A stretch of DNA of 47,457 nucleotides. It comes from a virus. Shown here piece by piece: positions 7,572 to 13,556 of the stretch (position 1 is the stretch's first letter; every line of letters begins with the position of its first letter). The stretch is taken from the IMG/VR virus record IMGVR_UViG_3300022539_000153, positions 1 through 47,457 of that record. One strand, written 5' to 3'. The translations under genes were made by a program, and so were the position numbers. Below the pieces are notes generated by a model, which was not told where the DNA came from, made no database searches, and saw only the letters and a list, made by a program, of their open reading frames with translations.

Positions 7572-7796
7572 TTAATCCTCCTTTTTTCTTAAATCGTTCT
7601 CTTCTTCCCTGTCTGCCCAATATAAATCTGCCTCATCATAATATGCATTCTCGCAGTTCTCACAACAAAACTGCTGGCTTAAATCAACAAGCACACCACA
7701 ATAAGTACACCGAGGCTCAAGCTCACTTGCTTCCCTGTCCCTGAGCCAGTCAGGAAATACATCCCCATAAAGTTTGTCAAAATAATCCTCTTTCAT
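7572..7796 (-). CDS. Zinc-finger-like acidic protein (74 aa)
   Basis: A 74-residue protein with CTYC, then CC and C (FCCENC) 12-16 residues later, consistent with a rubredoxin-like zinc site, followed by a highly acidic C-terminus. AAGGAGGGAAA lies upstream. The function is unknown. Confidence 0.75.
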   Translation of the reverse strand: MKEDYFDKLYGDVFPDWLRDREASELEPRCTYCGVLVDLSQQFCCENCENAYYDEADLYWADREEENDLRKKED

Positions 7797-7807
7797 TTTC
7801 CCTCCTT

Positions 7808-7987
7808 TTACATAAAATCCCGTAATATTTTAGCGGCATCCAAAAAGCCCCAAGATACACCTTCGAAATACCGTTTGGATTCCCTGTTAAACCTCTTGTC
7901 GAGTTTATATCTCTTTGCGTTTTTTCTCATGTTTTTTGAAATTTGCACTAAAAGTTTGACACATCTTTTCTTTTGTTCCTCTGTCAT
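7808..7987 (-). CDS. Small basic helical protein (59 aa)
   Basis: A 59-residue protein starting MTEEQKKRCVKLLVQ, basic in the middle (NMRKNAKRYKLDKRF). The strong AAGGAGGATTAA site decides the start. The function is unknown. Confidence 0.65.
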   Translation of the reverse strand: MTEEQKKRCVKLLVQISKNMRKNAKRYKLDKRFNRESKRYFEGVSWGFLDAAKILRDFM

Positions 7988-8012
7988 TTAATCCTCCTTA
8001 GCATTATTCTAA

Positions 8013-8135
8013 TCATTTTATTCCCATCACTTTTTCATAAGCTTTGTAACTCGCTTTTTTAATTCCTTTTGCCATGTATTTTTTCGTAAGCTCATAATGT
8101 TGTTCTGCATTAATTTGTTCTTTTTTCTTTTTCAT
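8013..8135 (-). CDS. Small Lys-rich protein (40 aa)
   Basis: A 40-residue protein starting MKKKKEQINAEQ, helical and strongly basic. AAGGAGAAATAA precedes the ATG. The function is unknown. Confidence 0.55.
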   Translation of the reverse strand: MKKKKEQINAEQHYELTKKYMAKGIKKASYKAYEKVMGIK

Positions 8136-8171
8136 TTATTTCTCCTTTTCCTCTTTCAATTCCATAATATG

Positions 8172-8324
8172 TCATATTGCCTTACCACACCAGGGGCAAT
8201 AATATACCCTAGATTCTACACCTTCAACCACGCAGAGAAAAAATTCTATGCCACTTGGATAATTAACTTTTGTAATTTCGTGATACTCGATTGCTTCTTT
8301 AAATCTTTGGCAACAATATTTCAT
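8172..8324 (-). CDS. Small zinc-ribbon-like protein (50 aa)
   Basis: A 50-residue protein with an N-terminal CC (MKYCCQRF) and a C-terminal YYCPWCGKAI, the usual half-ribbon of phage zinc proteins. AGGAGGTAAAAA lies before the ATG. The function is unknown. Confidence 0.7.
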   Translation of the reverse strand: MKYCCQRFKEAIEYHEITKVNYPSGIEFFLCVVEGVESRVYYCPWCGKAI

Positions 8325-8327
8325 TTT

Positions 8328-8573
8328 TTACCTCCTCTTTATAAATTTATAGCAACTAAAAAAGCCACTATAGTTTAACACATAACATTTAAAAATGCAA
8401 GCCTTACATACTGGCTGAATACCAAAATGTTTCAATCTAAATGCTCGCTTCTTTTTTCTTATACTCCAATGGTCAGAGGGAAGTGGCATCTCTCCGAATT
8501 CAGTTGAATGGATTTCATCGCATTCGGCTTTTGTAAGAATATCTCTTTCATTCGGGTCTTTTTTTATATTCAT
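8328..8573 (-). CDS. Hypothetical Cys-containing protein (81 aa)
   Basis: An 81-residue protein starting MNIKKDPNERDILTK, basic in its second half, with CKACIFKC near the end as a possible metal site. The frame opens at 8627, but the ATG at 8573 overlaps the upstream stop (ATGA) with GAGG nearby and is preferred. The function is unknown. Confidence 0.7.
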   Translation of the reverse strand: MNIKKDPNERDILTKAECDEIHSTEFGEMPLPSDHWSIRKKKRAFRLKHFGIQPVCKACIFKCYVLNYSGFFSCYKFIKRR

Positions 8574-8677
8574 TTCCTCTTTGTTGCTCCATGAACACAA
8601 TAAAGCCAGATTGCAAACCAAATGCATATCAGCAATAAGCCCACAAAACTCAACACTCTTTCAGCGTATTCAATCAT
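8570..8677 (-). CDS. Single-helix membrane peptide (35 aa)
   Basis: A 35-residue protein starting MIEYAERVLS, with one transmembrane segment (FVGLLLICIWFAIWLY) and a basic tail (TKRK). Overlapping ATGA junctions on both sides tie it to its neighbours. Confidence 0.6.
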   Translation of the reverse strand: MIEYAERVLSFVGLLLICIWFAIWLYCVHGATKRK

Positions 8678-8778
8678 TTAATTCTCCAATTACTGGATAT
8701 TTCAAGATACACCTTATATAGAACAACGAGTGCTAACACTAAAAACCCAAGCTCATAGATTAATTTTGGAATAAACAT
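8674..8778 (-). CDS. Single-helix membrane peptide (34 aa)
   Basis: A 34-residue protein starting MFIPKLIYELG, with one hydrophobic helix (FLVLALVVLYKVYL). AGGGGGG lies upstream of the ATG. It is adjacent to a second peptide of the same design. Confidence 0.6.
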   Translation of the reverse strand: MFIPKLIYELGFLVLALVVLYKVYLEISSNWRIK

Positions 8779-8961
8779 TTAACCCCCCTTTTTTATCTCT
8801 TTAACATCTTTATATTGAAAGACAAAATTAATTCCTTTCTGTCCATCAAAATGTCCCCTGAATTCCCACGGATTGATGTTCTCGACTTTAATTATTATCT
8901 TTTCCTTATTTTCTCTTAGACCCCAGTGTCCTGCTCGTGTAAATCGATATTTTTCTTTCAT
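8779..8961 (-). CDS. Hypothetical beta-rich protein (60 aa)
   Basis: A 60-residue protein (MKEKYRFTRAGHWGL) with alternating strands and basic residues, ending DVKEIKKGG. The start directly follows the previous stop (TAAATG) with AAGGAGAAG. No family is recognised. Confidence 0.7.
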   Translation of the reverse strand: MKEKYRFTRAGHWGLRENKEKIIIKVENINPWEFRGHFDGQKGINFVFQYKDVKEIKKGG

Positions 8962-9141
8962 TTACTTCTCCTTTTTTGAATAGTCTTCCAAAATCCATAG
9001 TATTCTAACGCCCAAAGTTCTGGCAATTTTATTTAATTCTGTCCATAAAATGGTACTAGAATTCTCCCTTCTCGCGACTTCATTCCAATATGTTGAGCGA
9101 CTAATGATTTCTTCTTTTTCCTTTTTGGTTAGAATGCTCAT
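8962..9141 (-). CDS. Small protein, possible DNA-binding helices (59 aa)
   Basis: A 59-residue protein (MSILTKKEKEEIISRST) whose centre (YWNEVARRENSS, then TELNKIARTLGVR) could be a helix-turn-helix, though this is weak. AAGGAGGAATAA precedes the ATG, and both ends touch neighbours as TAAATG. Confidence 0.65.
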   Translation of the reverse strand: MSILTKKEKEEIISRSTYWNEVARRENSSTILWTELNKIARTLGVRILWILEDYSKKEK

Positions 9142-9309
9142 TTATTCCTCCTTTTCGGGGACTTCCCCGATGTATTCATAATCAAGACTTTCTCCCCCCG
9201 TTATCTGTCTACATCCAACACTAAAATCAGTATATTTACGAGGGTTAATATTGTAGTGCCTGCATAATTCCTCCCACAAGCCCCAATCATATATTTTGAT
9301 GTTGCCCAT
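9142..9309 (-). CDS. Hypothetical protein (55 aa)
   Basis: A 55-residue protein (MGNIKIYDWGLWEELCRHYN) with an acidic C-terminus (GEVPEKEE). AAGGGG lies seven bases upstream of the ATG. The function is unknown. Confidence 0.65.
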   Translation of the reverse strand: MGNIKIYDWGLWEELCRHYNINPRKYTDFSVGCRQITGGESLDYEYIGEVPEKEE

Positions 9310-9313
9310 AATA

Positions 9314-9409
9314 TTACCCCTTCAAAATAAGATACAATAAGAATGCAATAATACACCAAAACACAACCCACCCAAACATAAATTGTAATGCGTTTGTTAG
9401 TTTTCTCAT
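9314..9409 (-). CDS. Single-helix membrane peptide (31 aa)
   Basis: A 31-residue protein (MRKLTNALQFMFGW) with one transmembrane segment through VVFWCIIAFLLYLIL. The strong AAGGAGGATTAA site supports expression. Confidence 0.55.
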   Translation of the reverse strand: MRKLTNALQFMFGWVVFWCIIAFLLYLILKG

Positions 9410-9481
9410 TTAATCCTCCTTATTATAGTTTAACTTCAAATCAATTGCTGATAAACTTCAATACTGTGCATGACACCGCAT

Positions 9482-9808
9482 TTAATCCTCTTCTGTTAGT
9501 TCTCTTGCTATCTCTTCTGCCATATACCAAACCAACAGATTTTTTAATTGTGTTAAATTGCCAACATCTTTACTACCATTAAATGTTCCTATAAACTCCA
9601 TGATATTCATCCCTTGATTTTCTGCGTCTTCATAGAGTTTGTCCCAAATTTCATCCCCAAACTTATCATGTAGTCTCGCTGTGTCAACATAATAGGTGAG
9701 ATGATGGAATCCTCCATCCACACCATGATTAGCCATGTCTTGTCTTTCTTGAACTGAGAAATTCCTAATCATCCATGCCGAAAATGATCCTTTTTCTTGT
9801 TTTTTCAT
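9482..9808 (-). CDS. Conserved phage protein resembling DUF7222
   Basis: A 108-residue protein with HGVDGGFHHLTYYVDT near the N-terminus and a C-terminal block (FNGSKDVGNLTQ, then LLVWYMAEEIAREL). I recall this pattern from a widespread phage family of unknown function (DUF7222-like); that assignment is from memory. AGGAGGAATAAA precedes the ATG. The 73 bases between it and the 9409 gene hold no clear feature. Confidence 0.7.
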   Translation of the reverse strand: MKKQEKGSFSAWMIRNFSVQERQDMANHGVDGGFHHLTYYVDTARLHDKFGDEIWDKLYEDAENQGMNIMEFIGTFNGSKDVGNLTQLKNLLVWYMAEEIARELTEED

Positions 9809-9822
9809 TTTATTCCTCCTAT

Positions 9823-9996
9823 TTATTTGATTTTATTAAATATTGCATTAGTAAAGATATAAGTAGGAGAATCCCCTCCTGCATGTTCTGATATTTCAAC
9901 AAGTGCAATATCCATTGCCTCTTTTATTGTACCTGTCCACGTCTTTACTTGCCATTTGTTATCATATTGCCTAATTGTTATTCTTTCATTTTTCAT
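9823..9996 (-). CDS. Hypothetical protein (57 aa)
   Basis: A 57-residue protein (MKNERITIRQYDNKWQVK) with a beta-strand N-terminus and a helical middle (TIKEAMDIALVEIS). The ATG at 9996 overlaps the upstream stop as ATGA; a TTG at 10017 is a weaker alternative. The function is unknown. Confidence 0.7.
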   Translation of the reverse strand: MKNERITIRQYDNKWQVKTWTGTIKEAMDIALVEISEHAGGDSPTYIFTNAIFNKIK

Positions 9997-10232
9997 TTTT
10001 CTACCCCTTTTTCCCAATTATCATCTACAATATAAAAATTCCAGATATGATCTGCCTTTGGCTGATAAAATCTTAACCTTAATGGCCTCCTGATTGTTCC
10101 CTCAAACGGCAAGGTTCTTATTAGCAACCGTTCATTCCGATCTAATTCTTCAACTGGTATACTAACACACCCATGCCACTGGGTATTTTTATTCCATATA
10201 TCAACAATTAACTTCCTTGCTTCTTCTTTCAT
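9993..10232 (-). CDS. First gene of the early operon (79 aa, hypothetical)
   Basis: A 79-residue protein (MKEEARKLIVDIWNKNTQWH) with no recognised family. The ATG at 10232 has GAGGTGA five bases upstream, itself part of a short leader from the promoter at 10251-10279. An in-frame GTG at 10241 lies inside that ribosome site and is unlikely. As the first gene after the main early promoter it is likely to be made earliest. Confidence 0.7.
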   Translation of the reverse strand: MKEEARKLIVDIWNKNTQWHGCVSIPVEELDRNERLLIRTLPFEGTIRRPLRLRFYQPKADHIWNFYIVDDNWEKGVEK

Positions 10233-10250
10233 TTTTATCACCTCACCCAG

Positions 10251-10279
10251 AAGATACGCCGATCGATTCCACTTGTCAA
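10251..10279 (-). promoter_or_regulatory. Main early (leftward) promoter
   Basis: On the minus strand: TTGACA at 10279-10274, a 17-base spacer, TATCTT at 10256-10251. The predicted transcript starts near 10244, only about 12 bases before the ATG, and carries GGGTGAGGTGA, a leader shared with the plus-strand promoters at 11106 and 12509. It is the only strong promoter seen at the head of the minus arm. Confidence 0.8.
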
Positions 10280-10473
10280 GCCGTTTGGGGGGTGAAATTT
10301 AAAATAAATATCATCGTTTGCGACTAGCCATTTATTGAGATAAAATATCATCGCATCAAATTAATCATCTGGCATGAATCTTGCTAATTGCATCTTTCAT
10401 GCCACCTCAATTCCAAGAAACAAATCTCTCGAGGTCGACCCCACACGCCCGCATGCGTATAAAGACTCTTATA

Positions 10474-10501
10474 AGAATATTTCTATCAAGAGAAATATTC
10501 T
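10474..10501. repeat. Perfect 11-bp inverted repeat in AT-rich block
   Basis: AGAATATTTCT (10474-10484) and AGAAATATTCT (10491-10501) are perfect reverse complements around a six-base loop. It lies in the most AT-rich part of the candidate origin. It could be an operator, an unwinding element or a replication-protein site. Confidence 0.7.
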
Positions 10502-10613
10502 ATCTTAAAAGAATAAAAGAATATTAGATTATATGTATTCTATTAGTTTTTCTCTATTTATTAACCTAATGCTATATTACTAGTAATACCTTTATCTATT
10601 GTGTGAATCGAGC

Positions 10614-10652
10614 GTAACGCTTGAACTTCCTGCAAATACAGGCAAGCGTTAC
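10614..10652. repeat. 10-bp plus 4-bp nested inverted repeat with GTAACG motif
   Basis: GTAACGCTTG (10614-10623) pairs perfectly with CAAGCGTTAC (10643-10652); inside it CCTG (10629-10632) pairs with CAGG (10639-10642). Both outer arms carry the GTAACG word that recurs in the array at 10831, which links the two elements. Confidence 0.7.
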
Positions 10653-10830
10653 CCTCTCAAAGATAGCATCTAATTAACCTTGAGTATGATTAAATATTAC
10701 CTTATACTAATTATTCATACAATGCCTTCATTAGATACTTACCACCTACTCTAAACGAATGCAACAACTTATCACATATGTATAGTTAATGCAATGAAAC
10801 ACACATACTTGGGCTCAATGCATCTGCCTT

Positions 10831-10886
10831 GTAACGATCTGTAACGACACTTTCCCCCAATGTTACACTTGTAACTTCAATGTTAC
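10831..10886. repeat. Phased GTAAC/GTTAC array (iteron-like)
   Basis: GTAAC at 10831, 10841 and 10871 and its reverse complement GTTAC at 10862 and 10882 are spaced about 10, 21, 9 and 11 bases apart, near whole helical turns. A further GTAAC lies at 10947. The layout resembles initiator-binding iterons. A matching array lies in the primase gene (1391-1446). Confidence 0.55.
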
Positions 10887-11105
10887 ATGGGGTAGCAAGC
10901 ATTAGTACAAACTACCAACACTCTCCATCTCTCGGGGTGAGGTAGCGTAACACGTGATGTCGGAGGTGGAGGCGAGCCCGACTTATCCCATCTACCCTAT
11001 CAATCCCATCGGAATAGACCCAATGTCCCCATTTAGCCAATTAGGGGGAGGTAATCAGTAAGTAATAATAAATGTTATTTTTTTAGCATATCAGAAAGAA
11101 AAGAC

Positions 11106-11134
11106 TTGACACGCATGTTTTTATATGGTAGTAT
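11106..11134 (+). promoter_or_regulatory. Rightward promoter with extended -10
   Basis: TTGACA at 11106-11111, a 17-base spacer ending TGG, TAGTAT at 11129-11134. This combines a consensus -35 with an extended -10 (TGn). The sequence after the -10 (ATGGGTGAGAT) matches the promoter at 12509. Confidence 0.8.
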
Positions 11135-11159
11135 ATGGGTGAGATAGAAAACCGCAAGT

Positions 11160-11174
11160 TAAGATGGGCGGTAT
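11160..11174 (+). repeat. Inverted repeat flanking the 11190 gene, left arm
   Basis: TAAGATGGGCGGTAT here is a 14/15 reverse complement of the right arm at 11568-11582. The left arm lies between the promoter and the ribosome site. Confidence 0.6.
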
Positions 11175-11189
11175 AAAAATGGAGGTAAA

Positions 11190-11546
11190 ATGAAAAATTG
11201 GAAAAGCCAGTTCAAGGAATGGCTTAAAGAAATTTGTCCTTGGGGAAAGGTGTATGATTATGTGGATTTTCACACGGAGGCATTAATTAAAAAATATTGC
11301 TCCGACATCAAAGAAAAAGAATCAAGTTTAGGAGTGAGGATTTACACCAAGCAATATTGCTATAGAATTAAAGCTAGTGAACGGCATTTTGGGTGTGTTA
11401 TGAGCGTCAGGAAACCCAGGGCTGGTGAGGACTGGACTCGTTATCTTGATTTATTAGATGGAAAATTTGACAGGAGGACTTGGGATGCGATTAAAAACGC
11501 AATAATTGCTAGTGAGTTGGTAAAGATTGTGAATTTTAAAGCATAG
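11190..11546 (+). CDS. First rightward gene, hypothetical (118 aa)
   Basis: A 118-residue basic protein (MKNWKSQFKEWLKEICPW) with GGAGGTAAA directly upstream. No family is recognised. It is flanked by a 15-base inverted repeat and driven by the strong promoter at 11106. Its position opposite the early operon and its basic charge would fit an early regulatory or accessory protein, but that is only inferred from place. Confidence 0.75.
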   Translation: MKNWKSQFKEWLKEICPWGKVYDYVDFHTEALIKKYCSDIKEKESSLGVRIYTKQYCYRIKASERHFGCVMSVRKPRAGEDWTRYLDLLDGKFDRRTWDAIKNAIIASELVKIVNFKA

Positions 11547-11567
11547 GAACCTAGAGTAAAATAACAA

Positions 11568-11582
11568 ATACCGCCCGTCTTA
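11568..11582 (-). repeat. Inverted repeat flanking the 11190 gene, right arm
   Basis: ATACCGCCCGTCTTA is the partner of the 11160-11174 arm (one mismatch). It lies between the 11190 gene and the methyltransferase gene. Confidence 0.6.
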
Positions 11583-11606
11583 TTTGCTTTAGAAACAGGA
11601 GGAAGA

Positions 11607-12170
11607 ATGATCCCGTTTCCAGATAAAGAATACCAAATTATCTATGCAGACCCGCCATGGGATTATGGTAATACAAAAAATCTTACTGGGCATTTTTGGG
11701 GGATGGCGGATAAACATTATCCAGTTATGAAGTTAGAAGACATAAAAGCATTACCAATACATGATTTAGCAAATAGGGATTGTTATTTATTTTTATGGAC
11801 TACTGCTCCTTTTATGGAAAAGGTGTTTGAAGTTATTAGGGCATGGGGGTTCAAATATGCCACAATCGGTTTTGTGTGGATTAAAATGAAAAATGATATG
11901 AGTGGAGTGCGGAGAGATGGATTGGGTAGATACACAATATCTAATGCAGAGTATTGTTTAATAGCAAGAAAAGGTAAATATTGGAGAAGGACAAAAAACG
12001 TTAAACAAATAATCATGACCCCAAAATATAAACACTCAAAGAAACCAGATGAAATAAGAAACAGAATTATTGAACTTGTAGGAGACCTATCAAGAATAGA
12101 ATTATTTGCGAGAGAGGAAATCGATGGGTGGGATGTTTGGGGAAACGAAATAAAGAAAGAAAAAGCTTGA
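11607..12170 (+). CDS. MT-A70 family DNA adenine-N6 methyltransferase
   Basis: A 187-residue methyltransferase with the catalytic DPPW (residues 15-18, IIYADPPWDY), CYLFLWTTAPF, and the family C-terminal block HSKKPDEIRNRI...IELFARE...GWDVWGNE. It transfers a methyl group from S-adenosylmethionine to adenine N6; in phages such enzymes usually protect DNA from restriction or mark it. AGGAGGAAG lies before the ATG. No partner endonuclease is seen next to it, so it is probably an orphan methylase. Confidence 0.9.
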   Translation: MIPFPDKEYQIIYADPPWDYGNTKNLTGHFWGMADKHYPVMKLEDIKALPIHDLANRDCYLFLWTTAPFMEKVFEVIRAWGFKYATIGFVWIKMKNDMSGVRRDGLGRYTISNAEYCLIARKGKYWRRTKNVKQIIMTPKYKHSKKPDEIRNRIIELVGDLSRIELFAREEIDGWDVWGNEIKKEKA

Positions 12171-12195
12171 CAAGGGTTTTTAATTATGATAATCT
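12167..12195 (+). promoter_or_regulatory. Promoter for the 12212 gene
   Basis: TTGACA at 12167-12172 overlaps the methyltransferase stop codon; after a 17-base spacer ending TGA (TGn), TAATCT is at 12190-12195. It gives a leader of about ten bases before the GTG. Confidence 0.7.
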
Positions 12196-12211
12196 ATTGG
12201 TTGGAGGTAAA

Positions 12212-12472
12212 GTGGGTAATAAAGAAAAAATTTTAAAAGTAATCAAGCAACATAAAGGAGAGCTTGTGCTAGATTTGTTTAAAGTAGTGCGACTCAAGGG
12301 ATTTTATGAGACTGAAGAAGATTATTATTATGTTTACGAACAAATACCTGGAGAAACGTTCTATTCAAGTTGTGTTGGGAGTTTTATTCCATTGAAAGGG
12401 AAGATAGACAAAGAACATTATGATGAACTCGTGAGAGTTTTTGGTCTGAATTTTTTTGGTGGGGGCAAGTAG
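12212..12472 (+). CDS. Hypothetical protein (86 aa, GTG start)
   Basis: An 86-residue protein beginning at GTG (VGNKEKILKVIKQHKG) with GGAGGT just before it. The frame is open from 12128, but that start lies inside the methyltransferase gene and upstream of the promoter at 12167, so it is rejected. The C-terminus ends GLNFFGGGK. The N-terminal helices could be a winged-helix start, but no family is recognised. Confidence 0.65.
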   Translation: MGNKEKILKVIKQHKGELVLDLFKVVRLKGFYETEEDYYYVYEQIPGETFYSSCVGSFIPLKGKIDKEHYDELVRVFGLNFFGGGK

Positions 12473-12508
12473 AGTTTAAATATAACCATAATATTTCTAA
12501 CATACCAC

Positions 12509-12537
12509 TTGACAAGCATATTTAGATATGGTAATAT
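12509..12537 (+). promoter_or_regulatory. Promoter for YopX copy B
   Basis: TTGACA at 12509-12514, 17 bases ending TGG, TAATAT at 12532-12537. It is nearly the same as the 11106 promoter from -35 into the leader. The predicted start near 12544 excludes the ATG at 12538 as a translation start. Confidence 0.8.
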
Positions 12538-12555
12538 ATGAGTGAGGTGAAAAAA

Positions 12556-12903
12556 ATGAGAGAAATAAAATTTCGATTCTGGTATTCTTCTGAGAGCAGG
12601 ATGATTTATGATAGTTCAGAAATAGAAAATATCGAACCAACTGGGATTAATGAGGCAATTAAACAGTTACAAGGGTGTGACAATTTTGAGATAATGCAAT
12701 ACACGGGATTGAAAGATACGCATGAAAAAGAAATTTATGAGGGAGATATTTTAAAAGATAAATATAGTAATCTTGGGGAAGTTGGATGGCACGACAGTCT
12801 TGGAGCGTGGTTTTGGGATGGTGGTTTTGAGTGGGGAATGATAGAGGGAGATGTTGAAATCATCGGCAATATCTATGAAAATCCAAATTTACTGGAGGAA
12901 TAA
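12556..12903 (+). CDS. YopX family protein (copy B)
   Basis: A 115-residue YopX protein: MREIKFRFWY at the start, [19 protein letters not shown] in the middle and IIGNIYENP at the end. It is a diverged paralogue of the minus-strand copy at 82-477. I chose the ATG at 12556 because GAGGTGA lies upstream and the promoter start site is after 12538. The function of the family is unknown. Confidence 0.85.
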   Translation: MREIKFRFWYSSESRMIYDSSEIENIEPTGINEAIKQLQGCDNFEIMQYTGLKDTHEKEIYEGDILKDKYSNLGEVGWHDSLGAWFWDGGFEWGMIEGDVEIIGNIYENPNLLEE

Positions 12904-13061
12904 TGCCAAAGACAGAATTTAACCATCTGGAGTTTTGTGTTAATTGTAGGCGAACATTACTAGAAACACCAACGGGTTTAACTTGGTTTCGTTTTAAGCA
13001 TGGGGGGTATATTTGTTTTGATTGTATCGCGCTGATTTATAAAAAGACTGGAGGAAAATAG
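12903..13061 (+). CDS. Small zinc-ribbon-like protein (52 aa)
   Basis: A 52-residue protein with FCVNCRR and ICFDCIA CxxC pairs about 22 residues apart, the same layout as the minus-strand protein at 4379. It overlaps the YopX stop by one base (TAATG), with GGAGGAA upstream. The function is unknown. Confidence 0.75.
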   Translation: MPKTEFNHLEFCVNCRRTLLETPTGLTWFRFKHGGYICFDCIALIYKKTGGK

Positions 13062-13147
13062 AATCACCATTCATAAGTGGTAACAGTCTGTCTGCGTGTG
13101 ATATTTAGCCTGTATGCGTATATTTAATTGGTTAAGTTTCTGGATAT

Positions 13148-13191
13148 GGTACGGTAGTGATGTAATCGCATTACAATAATGGTACTGTACC
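13148..13191. repeat. Hyphenated palindrome in the 13.06-13.35 kb gap
   Basis: Outer arms GGTACGGTA (13148-13156) and TACTGTACC (13183-13191) pair with one mismatch; an inner perfect repeat TGTAAT-CGC-ATTACA lies at 13161-13175. No T-run follows, so it does not look like an intrinsic terminator. It may be an operator or an RNA cruciform. The rest of this 295-base gap shows only the promoter at 13331. Confidence 0.6.
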
Positions 13192-13307
13192 CAAAATGAG
13201 TATGATTGTGGTCAGAAATGTAAAAATGGGGGTTTTTGGAAAAAGCTGTCAAGCAAAAAGATTTATTTTTTTACCTCAGGAGATTGGGTTCCCTAACGCC
13301 GAAAAAC

Positions 13308-13336
13308 GCCTGATTTTGGAAAACGCATGGTATAAT
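13308..13336 (+). promoter_or_regulatory. Extended -10 promoter (TGgTATAAT)
   Basis: A perfect TATAAT at 13331-13336 preceded by TGG, with no good -35 box. It lies about 20 bases before the GTG of the 13356 gene. Confidence 0.6.
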
Positions 13337-13355
13337 AAAGATAGAGGAAAGCACT

Positions 13356-13538
13356 GTGAATAATCTAGATAAACGGGTAATGAAGATTACTGTTACTTTC
13401 CATCCTTGGAAGTTAGAGGTGAATTCTGATACATGTCCATCTACGAAACTTACCATTTCTGATTATGATAGAGATACTAGAATTGAATATCATATTGAAA
13501 AACATTTAGAGGCGTGGCAGGAATTAGCAATAAGATGA
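13356..13538 (+). CDS. Hypothetical protein (60 aa, GTG start)
   Basis: A 60-residue protein starting at GTG (MNNLDKRVMKITVTFHPW), with GAGGAAAG upstream. It looks beta-rich, with a helical tail (HLEAWQELAIR). No family is recognised. Confidence 0.65.
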   Translation: MNNLDKRVMKITVTFHPWKLEVNSDTCPSTKLTISDYDRDTRIEYHIEKHLEAWQELAIR

Positions 13539-13556
13539 AGAAAGAAGTAGGGTTAT

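Larger units (their letters stand above)
10280..11105. other. Divergent non-coding region, candidate replication origin
   Basis: About 825 bases with no credible gene on either strand. It contains an AT-rich block (about 10460-10580), two long inverted repeats (10474-10501 and 10614-10652), a phased GTAAC/GTTAC array (10831-10886) and a more GC-rich segment (about 10885-11060) with short hairpins. Bases TTATCACA at about 10769 resemble a degenerate DnaA box. The position between divergent operons fits an origin or control region, but no direct proof is visible. Confidence 0.55.

Noticed and set aside
7987-8016. Ten-codon frame MIRIMLRRIK
   Set aside because: Starts by overlapping the previous stop, but contains the AGGAGG site of the next gene; most likely a leader by chance.
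10280-11105. A protein or tRNA gene in the divergent region
   Set aside because: No frame with a ribosome site over about 12 codons and no cloverleaf seen by eye; tRNAscan-SE would be decisive.
12128-12211. Upstream ATG extension of the 12212 gene
   Set aside because: It lies within the methyltransferase gene and upstream of the TTGACA promoter at 12167; GTG at 12212 has the ribosome site.
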